DNA of 64,000 nucleotides from Cellulomonas wangleii (GCF_018388445.1 NZ_CP074405.1:310001-374000); one strand, 5' to 3'. Shown: positions 1 to 7,691, counted from the first letter of the stretch. A program made the numbers and translations. The notes: generated by a model from the letters alone, not told the origin.

Positions 1-1082
1 TCGCGGGCGACGATCGCGGCGTGCGACAGCACCCCGCCGGTCTCGGTGACGACGCCGGCGGCGAGGTGCAGCAGTGCCGTCCACGACGGGTCGGTCCACC
101 GGCAGACCAGCACGTCACCGCGGCGGACGCGCGCGAAGTCGGCGGGCCCGTGCACCACGCGCGCCGGGCCGGTCGCGGTTCCGCGGCTGCCCGGTGTGCC
201 CGTCAGCAGGTCCGTGGCGACGCCGTCCGGTGCGCCCCCGTCGAGGGCACGAGCGGCCGCGGCCGGGGCGTCCGTGGGCGGTTCGGACGTCACGGGCCGG
301 GCCTGCAGCACCCACGCGGTGCCGTCGGCCACCGCCCACTCGACGTCCTGCGGCGCGCCGAGCAGGTCGGCGGCGCGTCGCCCCAGGTCGGCGAGCCGTA
401 CGGCGGTGGCGTCGTCCAGGGCCGGTCGCAGGCGGTCGCCGTCGGGGACGTCGCGCACGACGATCCGGGTGCCGACCCGGTCCGCACGGGTGCGCTTGTC
501 CGCGACGGTCCGCGTGACGGTGCCGTCGCCCTGGACGCGGTGGGCGTCGGGGGTGACCGTGCCGCCGACGACCGTCGCGCCCAGCCCCCACGACGCCTCG
601 ATCAGGACGGTGCCGTCGTCGCGCGTGAACAGCACGCCCGCGATGTCGGCGTCGACCAGGCGCTGCACGAGCACACCCATGACGGGGTGGCCCGGGCCGG
701 TGGTCGCGGCGCGGTAGGCGACCGCACCCGGTGCGTGCAGGGAGGTCCAGCAGGCGCGGACGGCGTCGACGACGTCGGCCACGTCACGCACACCGAGGAC
801 GGTGGCGTGCTGCCCGGCGGCCGACGCGTGCGTCCCGTCCTCGTGCCCCGCCGACGAGCGCACGGCCACGGGCACGTCGCCGAGCGCGTGCAGGGCGTCG
901 GTCAGGGTGGCGTGGAGGTCCGGCGGCACGGGCCGGTCGCCGGGGGCGTCGCTTCCCCGGTGCGCCGCGACCGGGACGACGAACCCGTCCGGCACCGGCA
1001 GTCCTGCCCGCACCAGGTCCCCGAGCGCACCGGCCTTGCCGCCGCACGTCGGGCGGTCGGCGTCGGCGAGCGGGATGAGCAC
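1..1082 (-). CDS. PEP/pyruvate-binding phosphotransferase (PPDK / rifampin phosphotransferase-like), partial
   Basis: About 360 residues are visible and the gene runs off the left edge. The N-terminal part is a PPDK/PEP-synthase-type ATP-grasp domain: GGKAGALGDLVRAGLPVPDGF near the start, VPVAVRSSA near residue 90, then QDVEWAV and VLQARPV closing the domain. Directly after it comes the swivelling phosphohistidine domain, ending TETGGVLSHAAIVAR with the phosphoryl-accepting His near residue 354. In rifampin phosphotransferases a drug-binding domain separates these two parts. Its absence here fits a PPDK-like or otherwise uncharacterised dikinase better. The GTG at 1082 is chosen because a purine-rich AGGGGG lies just upstream; an in-frame GTG at 1097 is possible. 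It diverges from two regulator-like genes across a tandem operator. Family is confident, substrate unknown. Confidence 0.85.
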   Translation of the reverse strand, partial: MLIPLADADRPTCGGKAGALGDLVRAGLPVPDGFVVPVAAHRGSDAPGDRPVPPDLHATLTDALHALGDVPVAVRSSAGHEDGTHASAAGQHATVLGVRDVADVVDAVRACWTSLHAPGAVAYRAATTGPGHPVMGVLVQRLVDADIAGVLFTRDDGTVLIEASWGLGATVVGGTVTPDAHRVQGDGTVTRTVADKRTRADRVGTRIVVRDVPDGDRLRPALDDATAVRLADLGRRAADLLGAPQDVEWAVADGTAWVLQARPVTSEPPTDAPAAAARALDGGAPDGVATDLLTGTPGSRGTATGPARVVHGPADFARVRRGDVLVCRWTDPSWTALLHLAAGVVTETGGVLSHAAIVAR

Positions 1083-1101
1083 GGTGCACCCCCTCACGTC
1101 C

Positions 1102-1130
1102 TCAACGATCCGTTGACAACCGACTGTTGA
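1102..1130. promoter_or_regulatory. Tandem inverted-repeat operator
   Basis: Read on the minus strand this holds two head-to-tail copies of TCAAC-N5-GTTGA, sharing one base. One copy is perfect (+ strand 1102-1116) and the other has one mismatch. It sits between the divergent phosphotransferase and regulator genes and overlaps the -35 hexamer of the plus-strand promoter, so a regulator bound here could control both. Confidence 0.6.
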
Positions 1131-1141
1131 GTGTGGACGAT
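1113..1141 (+). promoter_or_regulatory. Promoter for the HTH gene, probably leaderless
   Basis: TTGACA (1113-1118), 17-base spacer, GACGAT (1136-1141), then six bases to the ATG at 1148. The geometry puts transcription start at or next to the start codon and argues against the in-frame TTG at 1127 and GTG at 1133. Confidence 0.55.
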
Positions 1142-1147
1142 CGCCGC

Positions 1148-1543
1148 ATGGAGCACAAGGACCGTCTCGCCGCCGCGGCGCGCGACGACCAGGCGCAGGC
1201 GCACCGCGAGCACGAGGCCCGTCGCCGGCTACGGGCTGCGGGCGCGGACGCGATCCGCGAGCAGCCCTGGCGGCCGGCACCGATGCCGCCGTCGGCCGTC
1301 GACCTCGTGCAGGACGCCGTGTGGCGCTCGGCCGACCTCGGCCCCGACGACCTGCTGGCCGCGCTGACCATGCTCCCCGCCGCGCGGGCCGAGGTCGACG
1401 GTCTCGAGGACGGGCTGCTGTTCGCCGCCCGCAGCGCCGGGCTCACCTGGGCGCAGATCGCCGACGCGATGGGGTTCAACTCACCGCAGGCGTGCCAGCA
1501 GCACCACGCCCGCCTCGCTGCCCGGCGCGGGACCGCGTCATGA
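1148..1543 (+). CDS. Small helix-turn-helix protein
   Basis: A 131-residue soluble protein. The N-terminal half is charged and Ala/Arg-rich (EHKDRLAAAARDDQ). The C-terminal end, around AGLTWAQIADAMGF, has the shape of a helix-turn-helix: short helix, Gly turn, recognition helix ending in a basic tail. I do not recognise a named family. It shares a 4-base ATGA overlap with the next gene and is transcribed away from the PPDK-like gene across a tandem operator, so a DNA-binding role in local regulation is the simplest inference. The start is taken from the promoter geometry; there is no convincing ribosome binding site. Confidence 0.65.
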   Translation: MEHKDRLAAAARDDQAQAHREHEARRRLRAAGADAIREQPWRPAPMPPSAVDLVQDAVWRSADLGPDDLLAALTMLPAARAEVDGLEDGLLFAARSAGLTWAQIADAMGFNSPQACQQHHARLAARRGTAS

Positions 1544-2175
1544 CCCGCACGTCGGCGCCCGACCTGCGGGTGCTGCACGCCGTGCGCGTCGCCGGCTTCG
1601 CGGAGGTCGGCGCTCTCGCCCGGCGTGCGGGCGTCGGCGCCGACGTGACCGAGGACCTGCTGCTCGACGCCGAGGCCCGTGGCTGGGTGACGCACGCGGC
1701 GTTCGCCGGCCTGGGCGGCTGGTCGCTCACCGCGGCCGGTCGCGCGGAGGGGGAGCGTCGCCTGGCGGCCGAGCTCACGGACGTCGACGGGTGGGACGAG
1801 GTCCGTGCGGTCCACCGCGACTTCCTGCCGCTGAACACCCGGCTGCAGGAGGCGTGCACCCGCTGGCAGCTGCGTCCGACGCCCGCCGACCCCCTGGCCC
1901 CGAACGACCACACCGACACCGCGTGGGACGCCGCGGTGCTCGACGACCTGGCGGCCGTCGAGCGCGGCCTGGTGCCGCTGGTCGCCCGGCTCGTCGGCGT
2001 CCTGCAGCGGTTCGCCGGCTACGACGAGCGGTTCGCGCGGGCGCGGCGCCGCGCCGCCGCCGGCGAGCCGGGCCGGGTCGACGGCACGGACGTCGACTCG
2101 TGCCATCGCGTGTGGTTCGAGCTGCACGAGGACCTCGTCGCGACGCTCGGGATCGAGCGCGGCGCGGCGAGCTGA
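1540..2175 (+). CDS. Putative regulator with winged-helix-like N-terminus
   Basis: 211 residues. The first 60 or so residues (DLRVLHAVRVAGFAEVGALA, then a linker and GWSLTAAGRAEGERRL) resemble a MarR-like winged helix: helices, a GVGADVTEDLLLDAEARGWV recognition segment, and a beta wing. The remaining 140 residues are helical and Arg/Asp-rich with no recognised domain; FAGYDERFARARRRAAAG may form a long amphipathic helix. It is translationally coupled to the preceding HTH gene by ATGA, so the two probably act together. Partner genes suggest control of the divergent PEP-utilising enzyme. DNA binding is inferred from the N-terminal pattern only. Confidence 0.6.
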   Translation: MTRTSAPDLRVLHAVRVAGFAEVGALARRAGVGADVTEDLLLDAEARGWVTHAAFAGLGGWSLTAAGRAEGERRLAAELTDVDGWDEVRAVHRDFLPLNTRLQEACTRWQLRPTPADPLAPNDHTDTAWDAAVLDDLAAVERGLVPLVARLVGVLQRFAGYDERFARARRRAAAGEPGRVDGTDVDSCHRVWFELHEDLVATLGIERGAAS

Positions 2176-2181
2176 CCCGGT

Positions 2182-2208
2182 GCCGGGCGGCCCCCTCCGC
2201 CGCCCGGC
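2182..2208. terminator. Bidirectional hairpin terminator
   Basis: Perfect 10-bp stem GCCGGGCGGC / GCCGCCCGGC around a 7-base loop, between convergent genes ending at 2175 (+) and 2220 (-). No U-tract, as is common in high-GC actinobacteria. Confidence 0.6.
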
Positions 2209-2219
2209 CCGGCTACCCG

Positions 2220-2987
2220 TCAGCCGATCCGCCGCCGGTACGTCGCGACCGCCACCAGGTACGCCACGACGAGCACGCCGACCAGCCAGGCCAGCGCCAC
2301 ACCGATGTCCGAGCCCACGGGCTGCCCGGCCAGCAGCGCGCGGATCGTGTCGACGACCGCCGTCACCGGCTGGTGCTCGGCGAACCACGCCACCGGCCCC
2401 GGCATGGTGCCGGTCGGCACGAAGGCCGAGCTGATGAACGGCAGGAAGAGCAGCACGTAGCCGACGCCGCTCGCCCCGTCGGGGGAGGTGGCGGCGACGC
2501 CGGCGATCACCGCGATCCACGTGAGGGTGAGCGTGAACAGCGTCAGCATCCCCAGCACGGCGAGCCACGCGCCGACGGACGCCCCGGTGCGGAACCCGAG
2601 CAGCAGCGCGACGGCGACGACGACCGCGACCCCCGCGAGGTTGGCCACCAGCGAGGTGAGGACGTGCGCCCACAGCACGCTGGGCCGCGCGATCGGCATC
2701 GAGCGGAAGCGTTCGACGATGCCGCTGCTCACGTCGAGGAACAGCCGGTAGGAGGTGTAGGCGACACCGGACGCCACGGTGATGAGCAGGATGCCCGGCA
2801 GCACGTAGTCGAGGTACGACCCGCGCGTGCCCGTCTCGATGGCGCCGCCGAACACGTACGTGAACATCAGCATGATCGCGATCGGGGTGACGACGCTCGT
2901 GACGATCGTGTCCGGGCTGCGCAGGACGTGCCGCAGGGACCGGCCGGTGAGGGCGGCGGTGTCGGCGACCGCGTGGGTGGCGCTCAT
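2220..2987 (-). CDS. ABC-2 type transporter permease
   Basis: 255 residues with six predicted membrane spans, e.g. near residues 30-50 (VTSVVTPIAIMLMFTYVFGG), 60-80, 105-135, 140-165, 175-195 and a final span before the basic tail YRRRIG. The layout matches ABC2_membrane permeases of the daunorubicin-resistance (DrrB) type. It overlaps the upstream ATPase gene by ATGA and is the last gene of a PadR / DUF1048 / ATPase / permease operon. It should form the membrane channel of an exporter for a drug, lipid or antibiotic-like compound; the substrate cannot be inferred. Confidence 0.88.
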   Translation of the reverse strand: MSATHAVADTAALTGRSLRHVLRSPDTIVTSVVTPIAIMLMFTYVFGGAIETGTRGSYLDYVLPGILLITVASGVAYTSYRLFLDVSSGIVERFRSMPIARPSVLWAHVLTSLVANLAGVAVVVAVALLLGFRTGASVGAWLAVLGMLTLFTLTLTWIAVIAGVAATSPDGASGVGYVLLFLPFISSAFVPTGTMPGPVAWFAEHQPVTAVVDTIRALLAGQPVGSDIGVALAWLVGVLVVAYLVAVATYRRRIG

Positions 2988-3784
2988 GACGGGTCCTCCT
3001 GGGTCGGGCCGTCGGTGGAGGTCGGGGCGACGAGCGCGAGGAACACGTCCTGGAGCGACGGCTGCTTCTCGACGTACTCGACGGTGGCGGGCGGCAGGAG
3101 CGTCCGGAGCTCGGCCAGCGTGCCGTCCTGGACGATCACGCCCTCGTGGAGGATCGCGATGCGGTCGGCGAGGTGCTCGGCCTCGTCGAGGTGCTGGGTG
3201 GTCAGCAACACGGAGGTGCCTGCGGCGGCGAGGCGCGTGATCGTCGCCCACACCTCGAGCCGGGCCTGTGGGTCCAGGCCTGTGGTCGGCTCGTCGAGGA
3301 AGATCACGGGAGGGTCCCCGACCAGGCTCATGGCGATGTCGAGCCGCCGCCGCATGCCGCCCGAGTACGTGCCGGCGCGGCGGCCGCCGGCGTCCGTGAG
3401 GCCGAACCGGGCGAGCAGGTCGTCGGCCACGGCGCCCGTGTCCGGCAGGTGGCGCAGCCGGGCGACGAGCGCCAGGTTCTCGCGGCCGGTGAGGATGTCG
3501 TCGACGCCCGTGAACTGACCGGTCAGGCTGATGGCGCCGCGCACCCGCGCGGCCTCGGCCACGACGTCGAAGCCGTGGACGACGGCCGTGCCGGCGTCGG
3601 GCCGCAGCAGCGTCGCGAGGATGCGCACGAGCGTCGTCTTGCCCGCGCCGTTGGACCCGAGGAGGGCGACGACGCTGCCGGGCATCACGTCGAGGTCGAC
3701 GCCGCGCAGCACGTGGACGTCGCCGAACGACTTCTCGACGCCGCGCACCCGGACGGCCGGGGCGCGCACGGCTGCCGCGCTCAC
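2984..3784 (-). CDS. ABC exporter ATPase, DrrA-like
   Basis: 266 residues. Walker A GSNGAGKTT near residue 40, Q-loop region (SLTGQFTGVDD), signature YSGGMRRRLDIA, Walker B VIFLDEPTTGLD and H-loop LLTTQH. The GLDP after Walker B and the C-terminal 40-residue extension (VEYVEKQPSLQDVFLALV) are typical of DrrA-type drug export ATPases. GTG start at 3784 overlaps the stop of the DUF1048 gene by four bases, and its own stop overlaps the permease start. It powers the exporter with the permease at 2220-2987 and is presumably repressed by the PadR protein. Confidence 0.92.
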   Translation of the reverse strand: MSAAAVRAPAVRVRGVEKSFGDVHVLRGVDLDVMPGSVVALLGSNGAGKTTLVRILATLLRPDAGTAVVHGFDVVAEAARVRGAISLTGQFTGVDDILTGRENLALVARLRHLPDTGAVADDLLARFGLTDAGGRRAGTYSGGMRRRLDIAMSLVGDPPVIFLDEPTTGLDPQARLEVWATITRLAAAGTSVLLTTQHLDEAEHLADRIAILHEGVIVQDGTLAELRTLLPPATVEYVEKQPSLQDVFLALVAPTSTDGPTQEDPS

Positions 3785-4149
3785 GGCTGCTCCCGGCGCT
3801 GGGCCTCGTCCATGGCGCGGACCAGGCGGGTGCGGGCCTTGTCGATCCAGCGCTCGCCGGTGTACGCCTCGGCGAAGCCCTCCACGAACTCGACGGGGTC
3901 CTCGCCGACGATCGCCCCCACGGGCCGCTCGTCGGCCGCGGCGCCCTCCCAGAGGTCCGCGAGGTCGCCGACCATCTGCACCAGGGCGTCGCCGTCCGTG
4001 AGGCCGCACGTCGCCATGAGGTACCGGTGCATGCCGGTGGCGGCGGTCCGGTACGGCTCGGGCAGGCCGTGCAGGCGCGCGACGTCCCGCCGGTACTGCT
4101 TCTTCTGCTCCCACGGCCCGGTCAGGGCCTCGATCCACCTGGCGACCAT
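3781..4149 (-). CDS. DUF1048 family protein
   Basis: 122 residues, soluble, mostly helical. The pattern QKKQYRRDVARLHGLPEPYR followed by MHRYLMATCGL and FVEGFAEAYTGERWIDKARTRL fits the DUF1048 family, small helical proteins encoded beside PadR regulators and DrrAB-type exporters. It lies between the PadR gene (one-base gap) and the ATPase (4-base overlap). Its biochemical role is unknown; co-occurrence suggests a modulator of the transporter or regulator. Confidence 0.8.
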   Translation of the reverse strand: MVARWIEALTGPWEQKKQYRRDVARLHGLPEPYRTAATGMHRYLMATCGLTDGDALVQMVGDLADLWEGAAADERPVGAIVGEDPVEFVEGFAEAYTGERWIDKARTRLVRAMDEAQRREQP

Positions 4150-4150
4150 G

Positions 4151-4519
4151 TCAGCGCTCCCTGTCGGTGCTGTCGGTGCGTGCGGTGCTGTCGGTGCGTG
4201 CGGTGCGGAGCCGGTCGATCCGGCCGGCCAGCAGGTCCCAGGTCCGCCAGAACTCGGCGAGCTGGTCCCGGCCCGCCGCGTTCAGCGAGTAGACCTTGCG
4301 CGGCGGGCCCTTCTCGGACGGCACCTTCTCGACGTCCACGAACCCGCGCTGCTCGATGCGCACGAGCAGCGCGTAGACGGTGCCCTCCGCGATGTCGGTG
4401 AAGCCCTGCTCCCGCAGGTGCGCGGTGATCTCGTACCCGTAGGCGGGCCGGGTCTCGAGGAGTGTCAGGACGATGCCCTCGAGCGTGCCCTTGAGCATCT
4501 CCGTCAGCTGGTTGGCCAC
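4151..4519 (-). CDS. PadR-family transcriptional repressor
   Basis: 122 residues, close to the usual PadR size. The winged helix covers about residues 10-85: LKGTLEGIVLTLLETRPAYGYEI, then EGTVYALLVRIEQRGFVDVE and the wing GPPRKVYSLNAAG. A C-terminal dimerisation helix follows. The last 14 residues contain a duplicated ARTDST segment produced by an 18-bp tandem repeat in the DNA, unlike normal PadR tails. First gene of the exporter operon; it probably represses its own promoter until the exported compound binds. GTG start at 4519 has GAGGAG/GGGGA upstream. Confidence 0.9.
   Translation of the reverse strand: MANQLTEMLKGTLEGIVLTLLETRPAYGYEITAHLREQGFTDIAEGTVYALLVRIEQRGFVDVEKVPSEKGPPRKVYSLNAAGRDQLAEFWRTWDLLAGRIDRLRTARTDSTARTDSTDRER
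4166..4206. repeat. 18-bp tandem repeat inside padR 3' end
   Basis: Two exact copies of an 18-bp unit (4166-4183 and 4184-4201) plus five bases of a third. It keeps frame, so copy-number change would lengthen or shorten the PadR tail by six residues. Confidence 0.8.
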
Positions 4520-4546
4520 GGGTCGTCCCCACTCCTCGGTGTCACT

Positions 4547-4600
4547 GAGTACTGGAACAAAGTAACGCTAGGTACCGCTGCTTGGCAACACTAGGTACCG
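4547..4600 (-). promoter_or_regulatory. Promoter and probable PadR operator
   Basis: On the minus strand TTGCCA (4588-4583), 18-base spacer, TACTTT (4564-4559). The decamer CTAGGTACCG occurs twice in direct orientation (4568-4577 and 4591-4600), 23 bases apart, with AGTACT just downstream near 4548-4553. One decamer lies in the spacer and one just upstream of the -35, as expected for autorepression. Confidence 0.5.
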
Positions 4601-4685
4601 GCGCCCGGCGTCGCGCGAGGGGCCACGTGGCGGAACGGCCCCGGGGGGTGGAGAGTCGACGGACGGCGGCACACGGGGAGGCGCG

Positions 4686-5315
4686 GTGGACGTGCAGGTG
4701 GGCGAGGTGGCCCCGGGCGAGGTGCCGTCCTGTGCGCGCGTCATCGCCGCCGCGCTGCGCGACGACGCGGTCGTGCGCTCGCTGGTGCCTGGGGACCACG
4801 ACCGCTTCGCACGGCTGACGTCCGTCTACGCGGCGGCCGTGCGGATGGCGCTGGCGGGCCGGGGCGTCGTCGACGTGGCACGGGACGGACCGGACGGCCC
4901 CGTCGTGGGCGTCGCGATGTGGGAGGGACCCGACCACTCGCCGGGCGGGTGGCCGCTGCTGCGCGAGCTGCCGGGCCTGGTGCGCGCCGTGGGTGTGCGG
5001 CGCCTGCCGGCCAGCGCCCGGGCGCTGCGCGCGTTCGCCGCGCTGCGCCCCCGCTACCCGCACTGGTTCCTCGCCGACGTCGCCACCGAGCCCACCGCCC
5101 GCGGTCACGGCGTCGGGTCCGCCCTGCTCGCGCACCGCCTCGCGCTCGTCGACACCACAGGGCTGCCGGCCTACCTGGAGTCCACGACCGCGGCCAGCCG
5201 CCGGTTGTACGAGCGGTTCGGGTTCCGCGCCACCGGGACCGTCCGGCTGCCCGGCGCCGCCGCGACGGCGATGGTGCGGCCCGCCGTGCGGGACGACGAC
5301 GCCGTGGACCGCTGA
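4686..5315 (+). CDS. GNAT-family N-acetyltransferase
   Basis: 209 residues with a GNAT fold. The acetyl-CoA binding motif A is HWFLADVATEPTARGHGVGS with the R/Q-x-x-G-x-G/A core read as RGHGVG, followed by ALLAHRLALVD. Motif B is YLESTTAASRRLYERFGF, where the Tyr before ERFGF is the usual general acid. The N-terminal half is longer and more helical than in minimal GNATs. Acceptor unknown. It diverges from the PadR exporter operon; GTG start at 4686 follows GGAGGCGCG. Confidence 0.85.
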   Translation: MDVQVGEVAPGEVPSCARVIAAALRDDAVVRSLVPGDHDRFARLTSVYAAAVRMALAGRGVVDVARDGPDGPVVGVAMWEGPDHSPGGWPLLRELPGLVRAVGVRRLPASARALRAFAALRPRYPHWFLADVATEPTARGHGVGSALLAHRLALVDTTGLPAYLESTTAASRRLYERFGFRATGTVRLPGAAATAMVRPAVRDDDAVDR

Positions 5316-5344
5316 CGGCGCCCCGGGCCCGCCACGGTGGCGCG

Positions 5345-5461
5345 ATGTCGACCCAGCAGCTCACGTTCACCGCGTCCATCGGCGTCGAGGTCAAGGGTGA
5401 GACGTGGAGCTGCGTCGCGATCCCCGGTTCCGCCGGCCGTCAGTGGGCCGTGGGCCGGTAG
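5345..5461 (+). pseudogene. Remnant of a DUF1905-like gene
   Basis: A 38-codon frame starting ATG at 5345. Its product begins LTFTASIGVEVKGETWSCVAIPGSA, which follows the F-x-A-x-I ... G ... V-x-V/I-P pattern at the N-terminus of DUF1905 domains, then stops abruptly at 5459-5461 before the rest of the domain. Its last 22 bases overlap the 3' end of the convergent DHFR-like gene. A normal domain would need some 50 more residues. Most likely a decayed copy cut by a deletion; a more complete DUF1905 gene lies at 7692-8150. Confidence 0.45.
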
Positions 5462-6021
5462 GTCAGCTCCTGCGTGCGCCCGTCGAGCACGCGGCTGTCG
5501 AGCAGCTCGAGGTCGAAGTCGCCCGCGCCGCCGAACACCGGCGCCGTCCCCGTCCTCCCGGTGATCACCGGGAAGATCGTCACCTGCACGCGGTCGACCA
5601 GGCCCGCGGCCATGAGCGCCCAGTTCAGCGACAGGCTGCCGTGCGAGCGCAGCGGCAGGTCGGACTCCTCCTTCAGCCGGGCGACGACCTCGACCGCGTC
5701 CCCGCGTGCGACCGTGACCTCGGGCCAGTCGACGGGCTCGTGCAGCGTCGAGGACACCACGGTCGCCGGCAGGTCCCGCATGCGCCCGGCCCACGAGTCG
5801 TGGATCCCCGAGTCGTCGGGGCTGTCCGCCCACATGGTCACGAACTCGCGCAGCGTGGTGGCCCCGAACACCATGCGCTGCTCGCCCTCGTAGAGCTCGT
5901 GGCGCCGGCGCAGCAGCTCCGGCCCCTGCTTGCCCCAGTACCCGCCCCAGTCGCCCGGCGGCCCGTAGGAGCCGTAGCCGTCGAGGCTCGCGAAGACGTC
6001 GAAGGTGTAGGCGGCGGTCAT
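5440..6021 (-). CDS. Dihydrofolate reductase / RibD C-terminal domain protein
   Basis: 193 residues of the RibD_C/DHFR-like fold: N-terminal strand AYTFDVFASLDGYGSYG, RMVFGATTLREF (cofactor-binding helix), then LPLRSHGSLSLNWALMAAGLVDRVQVTIFPVITGRTG, the characteristic dinucleotide-binding strand-helix and PVITG loop. Proteins like this are common in actinobacteria and bind NADPH; few have known substrates. It is neither the housekeeping FolA nor RibD, since the deaminase domain is absent. Single gene with no obvious partners; its 3' end overlaps a decayed DUF1905-like frame on the other strand. Confidence 0.85.
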   Translation of the reverse strand: MTAAYTFDVFASLDGYGSYGPPGDWGGYWGKQGPELLRRRHELYEGEQRMVFGATTLREFVTMWADSPDDSGIHDSWAGRMRDLPATVVSSTLHEPVDWPEVTVARGDAVEVVARLKEESDLPLRSHGSLSLNWALMAAGLVDRVQVTIFPVITGRTGTAPVFGGAGDFDLELLDSRVLDGRTQELTYRPTAH

Positions 6022-6130
6022 GGGGGTCCTCTCGCAGGGCTTCCGGGGTGTCGTTGTCCCGACCGGCGGGAGCGGTCCGACTCATCGGGTGGCAACCTGG
6101 GAGTGATGGGGTCGAGGGCCAGGGGGCGAC

Positions 6131-7015
6131 ATGTCGAAGGACCAGCTCATCGCGCTCGAGCGCGAGCTGCGCGGGTTTCCCGCGCCGTCGGGGACGCTCG
6201 CCGAGCGGCGCGCCGGCTTCGAGATGTTCTCCACCCGCCCGCCCGATCCGGGCGTCACCGTCACCGAGGTCACGCTCGGGGGCGTCCCCGCGCTGCTGGT
6301 CGAGCCGTCGACCACCACGGTCGGCACGGTGCTGCACCTGCACGGCGGCGGCTACGCCCTCGGGTCCGCGCGCTCCGGCGTGGCGCTGGCGTCGGCCCTC
6401 GCGCACCGGGCCGGTGCGAGCGCCCACTCGCTCGGCTACCGGCTCGCGCCGGAGCACCCGTTCCCGGCGGCGGTCGAGGACGGGCTCGCCGCGTACCGAG
6501 GGCTGCTCGACGCCGGGTACGCGCCGGACCGGGTCGCCCTGACCGGCGAGTCCTCCGGTGGGGGCCTCGCGCTCGCGGTGCTCCTCGCCGCCCGGGACGC
6601 CGACCTGCCGCAGCCCGCCGCGGTCGTGCTGATGTCGCCCTGGGTCGACCTGACCCTGTCGGGGGAGAGCCTGCGCACCCACGAGGCGGTGGACCCGATG
6701 AACAGCGCCGCCGGCCTCGCCGAGAACGCGGCCCGGTACCTGGACGGCGCCGACCCCGCCGACCCCGCCGCGAGCCCGCTGCTGGCGGACCTGCACGGGC
6801 TGCCCCCGCTGCTGGTCCAGGTGGGCGCGCACGACGTGCTCCTCGACGACGCCACCCGGCTGGCCGCCCGTGCCGCCGCGGCGGACGTGGACGTGACGCT
6901 CGAGGCCGTCGCCGGGGCGCCTCACGTCTTCCAGAACTTCGAGGGGCGCATCGACGAGGCGGACCGCGCGCTGGACCGGGCGGGCCGGTTCCTGGCCGAG
7001 CACCTGGCGCGCTGA
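6131..7015 (+). CDS. Alpha/beta hydrolase, HSL-type esterase
   Basis: 294 residues. Hormone-sensitive-lipase family marks are clear: oxyanion-hole HLHGGGYALGS near residue 75, nucleophile elbow GESSGGG near residue 143, LMSPWVDLTLSGES, then acid QVGAHDVLLDD and catalytic His in GAPHVFQNF near residue 262. A soluble carboxylesterase acting on short acyl esters is expected. ATG at 6131. Monocistronic, flanked by convergent and divergent genes. Confidence 0.9.
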   Translation: MSKDQLIALERELRGFPAPSGTLAERRAGFEMFSTRPPDPGVTVTEVTLGGVPALLVEPSTTTVGTVLHLHGGGYALGSARSGVALASALAHRAGASAHSLGYRLAPEHPFPAAVEDGLAAYRGLLDAGYAPDRVALTGESSGGGLALAVLLAARDADLPQPAAVVLMSPWVDLTLSGESLRTHEAVDPMNSAAGLAENAARYLDGADPADPAASPLLADLHGLPPLLVQVGAHDVLLDDATRLAARAAAADVDVTLEAVAGAPHVFQNFEGRIDEADRALDRAGRFLAEHLAR

Positions 7016-7116
7016 GCGGGCGGGACGGGACGAGTCCCGGGCCGGGGCGTGGCGTCGGCAGCGGACGGCGGGGGACAGAGCGCGCGGTCCGGCGTGCGGC
7101 GGGGCAGCGGCGTCGC

Positions 7117-7605
7117 TCAGGTCCGGGCGACCCGCCCCGGGGCCATGTCGTACGTGACCCACGGGGTCGCCGTGGCGTGACGGTCGTACAGGGCCCGGGC
7201 TCGCGTGTTGTCCTGCGCGGTGATCCACCGCACGACCGTGTCGCCCCGCTGGGCCGCGAGGTCGCCCGCCGCGCGCAGCAGGGCCGAGCCGGCGCCGCTG
7301 CGTCGCGCGTCCGGGTCGACGAAGAGGTCGTCGAGGTACAGGCCCGTCGTGCCGGTCGACGGCCGGGCGAACGCGCGCAGGTTCGCCAGCCCCAGCAGGG
7401 CGCCGTCCGCCCCGACCGCGACCAGACCGGTCATGCCGTGCTGCTCGCCCACGACCCACCCCCATGTGGTGGCGATGGCGTGGTCGTCGTCGGGCAGCTC
7501 GTAGAAGGCGCGGTACGCGCGGAACAGCCGTGTCCAGGCAGCGTGGTCACCCGCGGCGACGCGGCGCACGGTCGGTCCGGACGGCACGGTTCCCACGGTC
7601 GTCAT
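7117..7605 (-). CDS. GNAT-family N-acetyltransferase
   Basis: 162 residues from the ATG at 7605. Motif A is LYLDDLFVDPDARRSGAGSALL, with RRSGAGS as the pyrophosphate loop, and motif B is VVRWITAQDNTRARALYDRHA. The overall arrangement is that of the Rv/YesJ-like small-molecule acetyltransferases; acceptor unknown. An upstream in-frame extension to 7656 exists but is Pro/Arg-rich and not GNAT-like. One of four complete GNAT genes in the window. Confidence 0.85.
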   Translation of the reverse strand: MTTVGTVPSGPTVRRVAAGDHAAWTRLFRAYRAFYELPDDDHAIATTWGWVVGEQHGMTGLVAVGADGALLGLANLRAFARPSTGTTGLYLDDLFVDPDARRSGAGSALLRAAGDLAAQRGDTVVRWITAQDNTRARALYDRHATATPWVTYDMAPGRVART

Positions 7606-7691
7606 GGGCGGAAGCGTGACGGTACGTGGGGGTTCCTCGGGCGACCTGCTCGGCATCCGGACGTGCGGCGCGCACCGGTCCCGGGCACCGG

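Noticed and set aside
1127..1147. TTG start at 1127 for the small HTH gene
   Set aside because: It lies inside the tandem operator and upstream of the predicted transcription start.
1719..2673. Long antisense frames over real genes (1102-2673, 12718-14460, 25718-28855, 29322-32507, 49666-51993 and similar)
   Set aside because: Products are Arg/Gly/Ala-rich without domains; they are GC-driven shadows of genes on the other strand.
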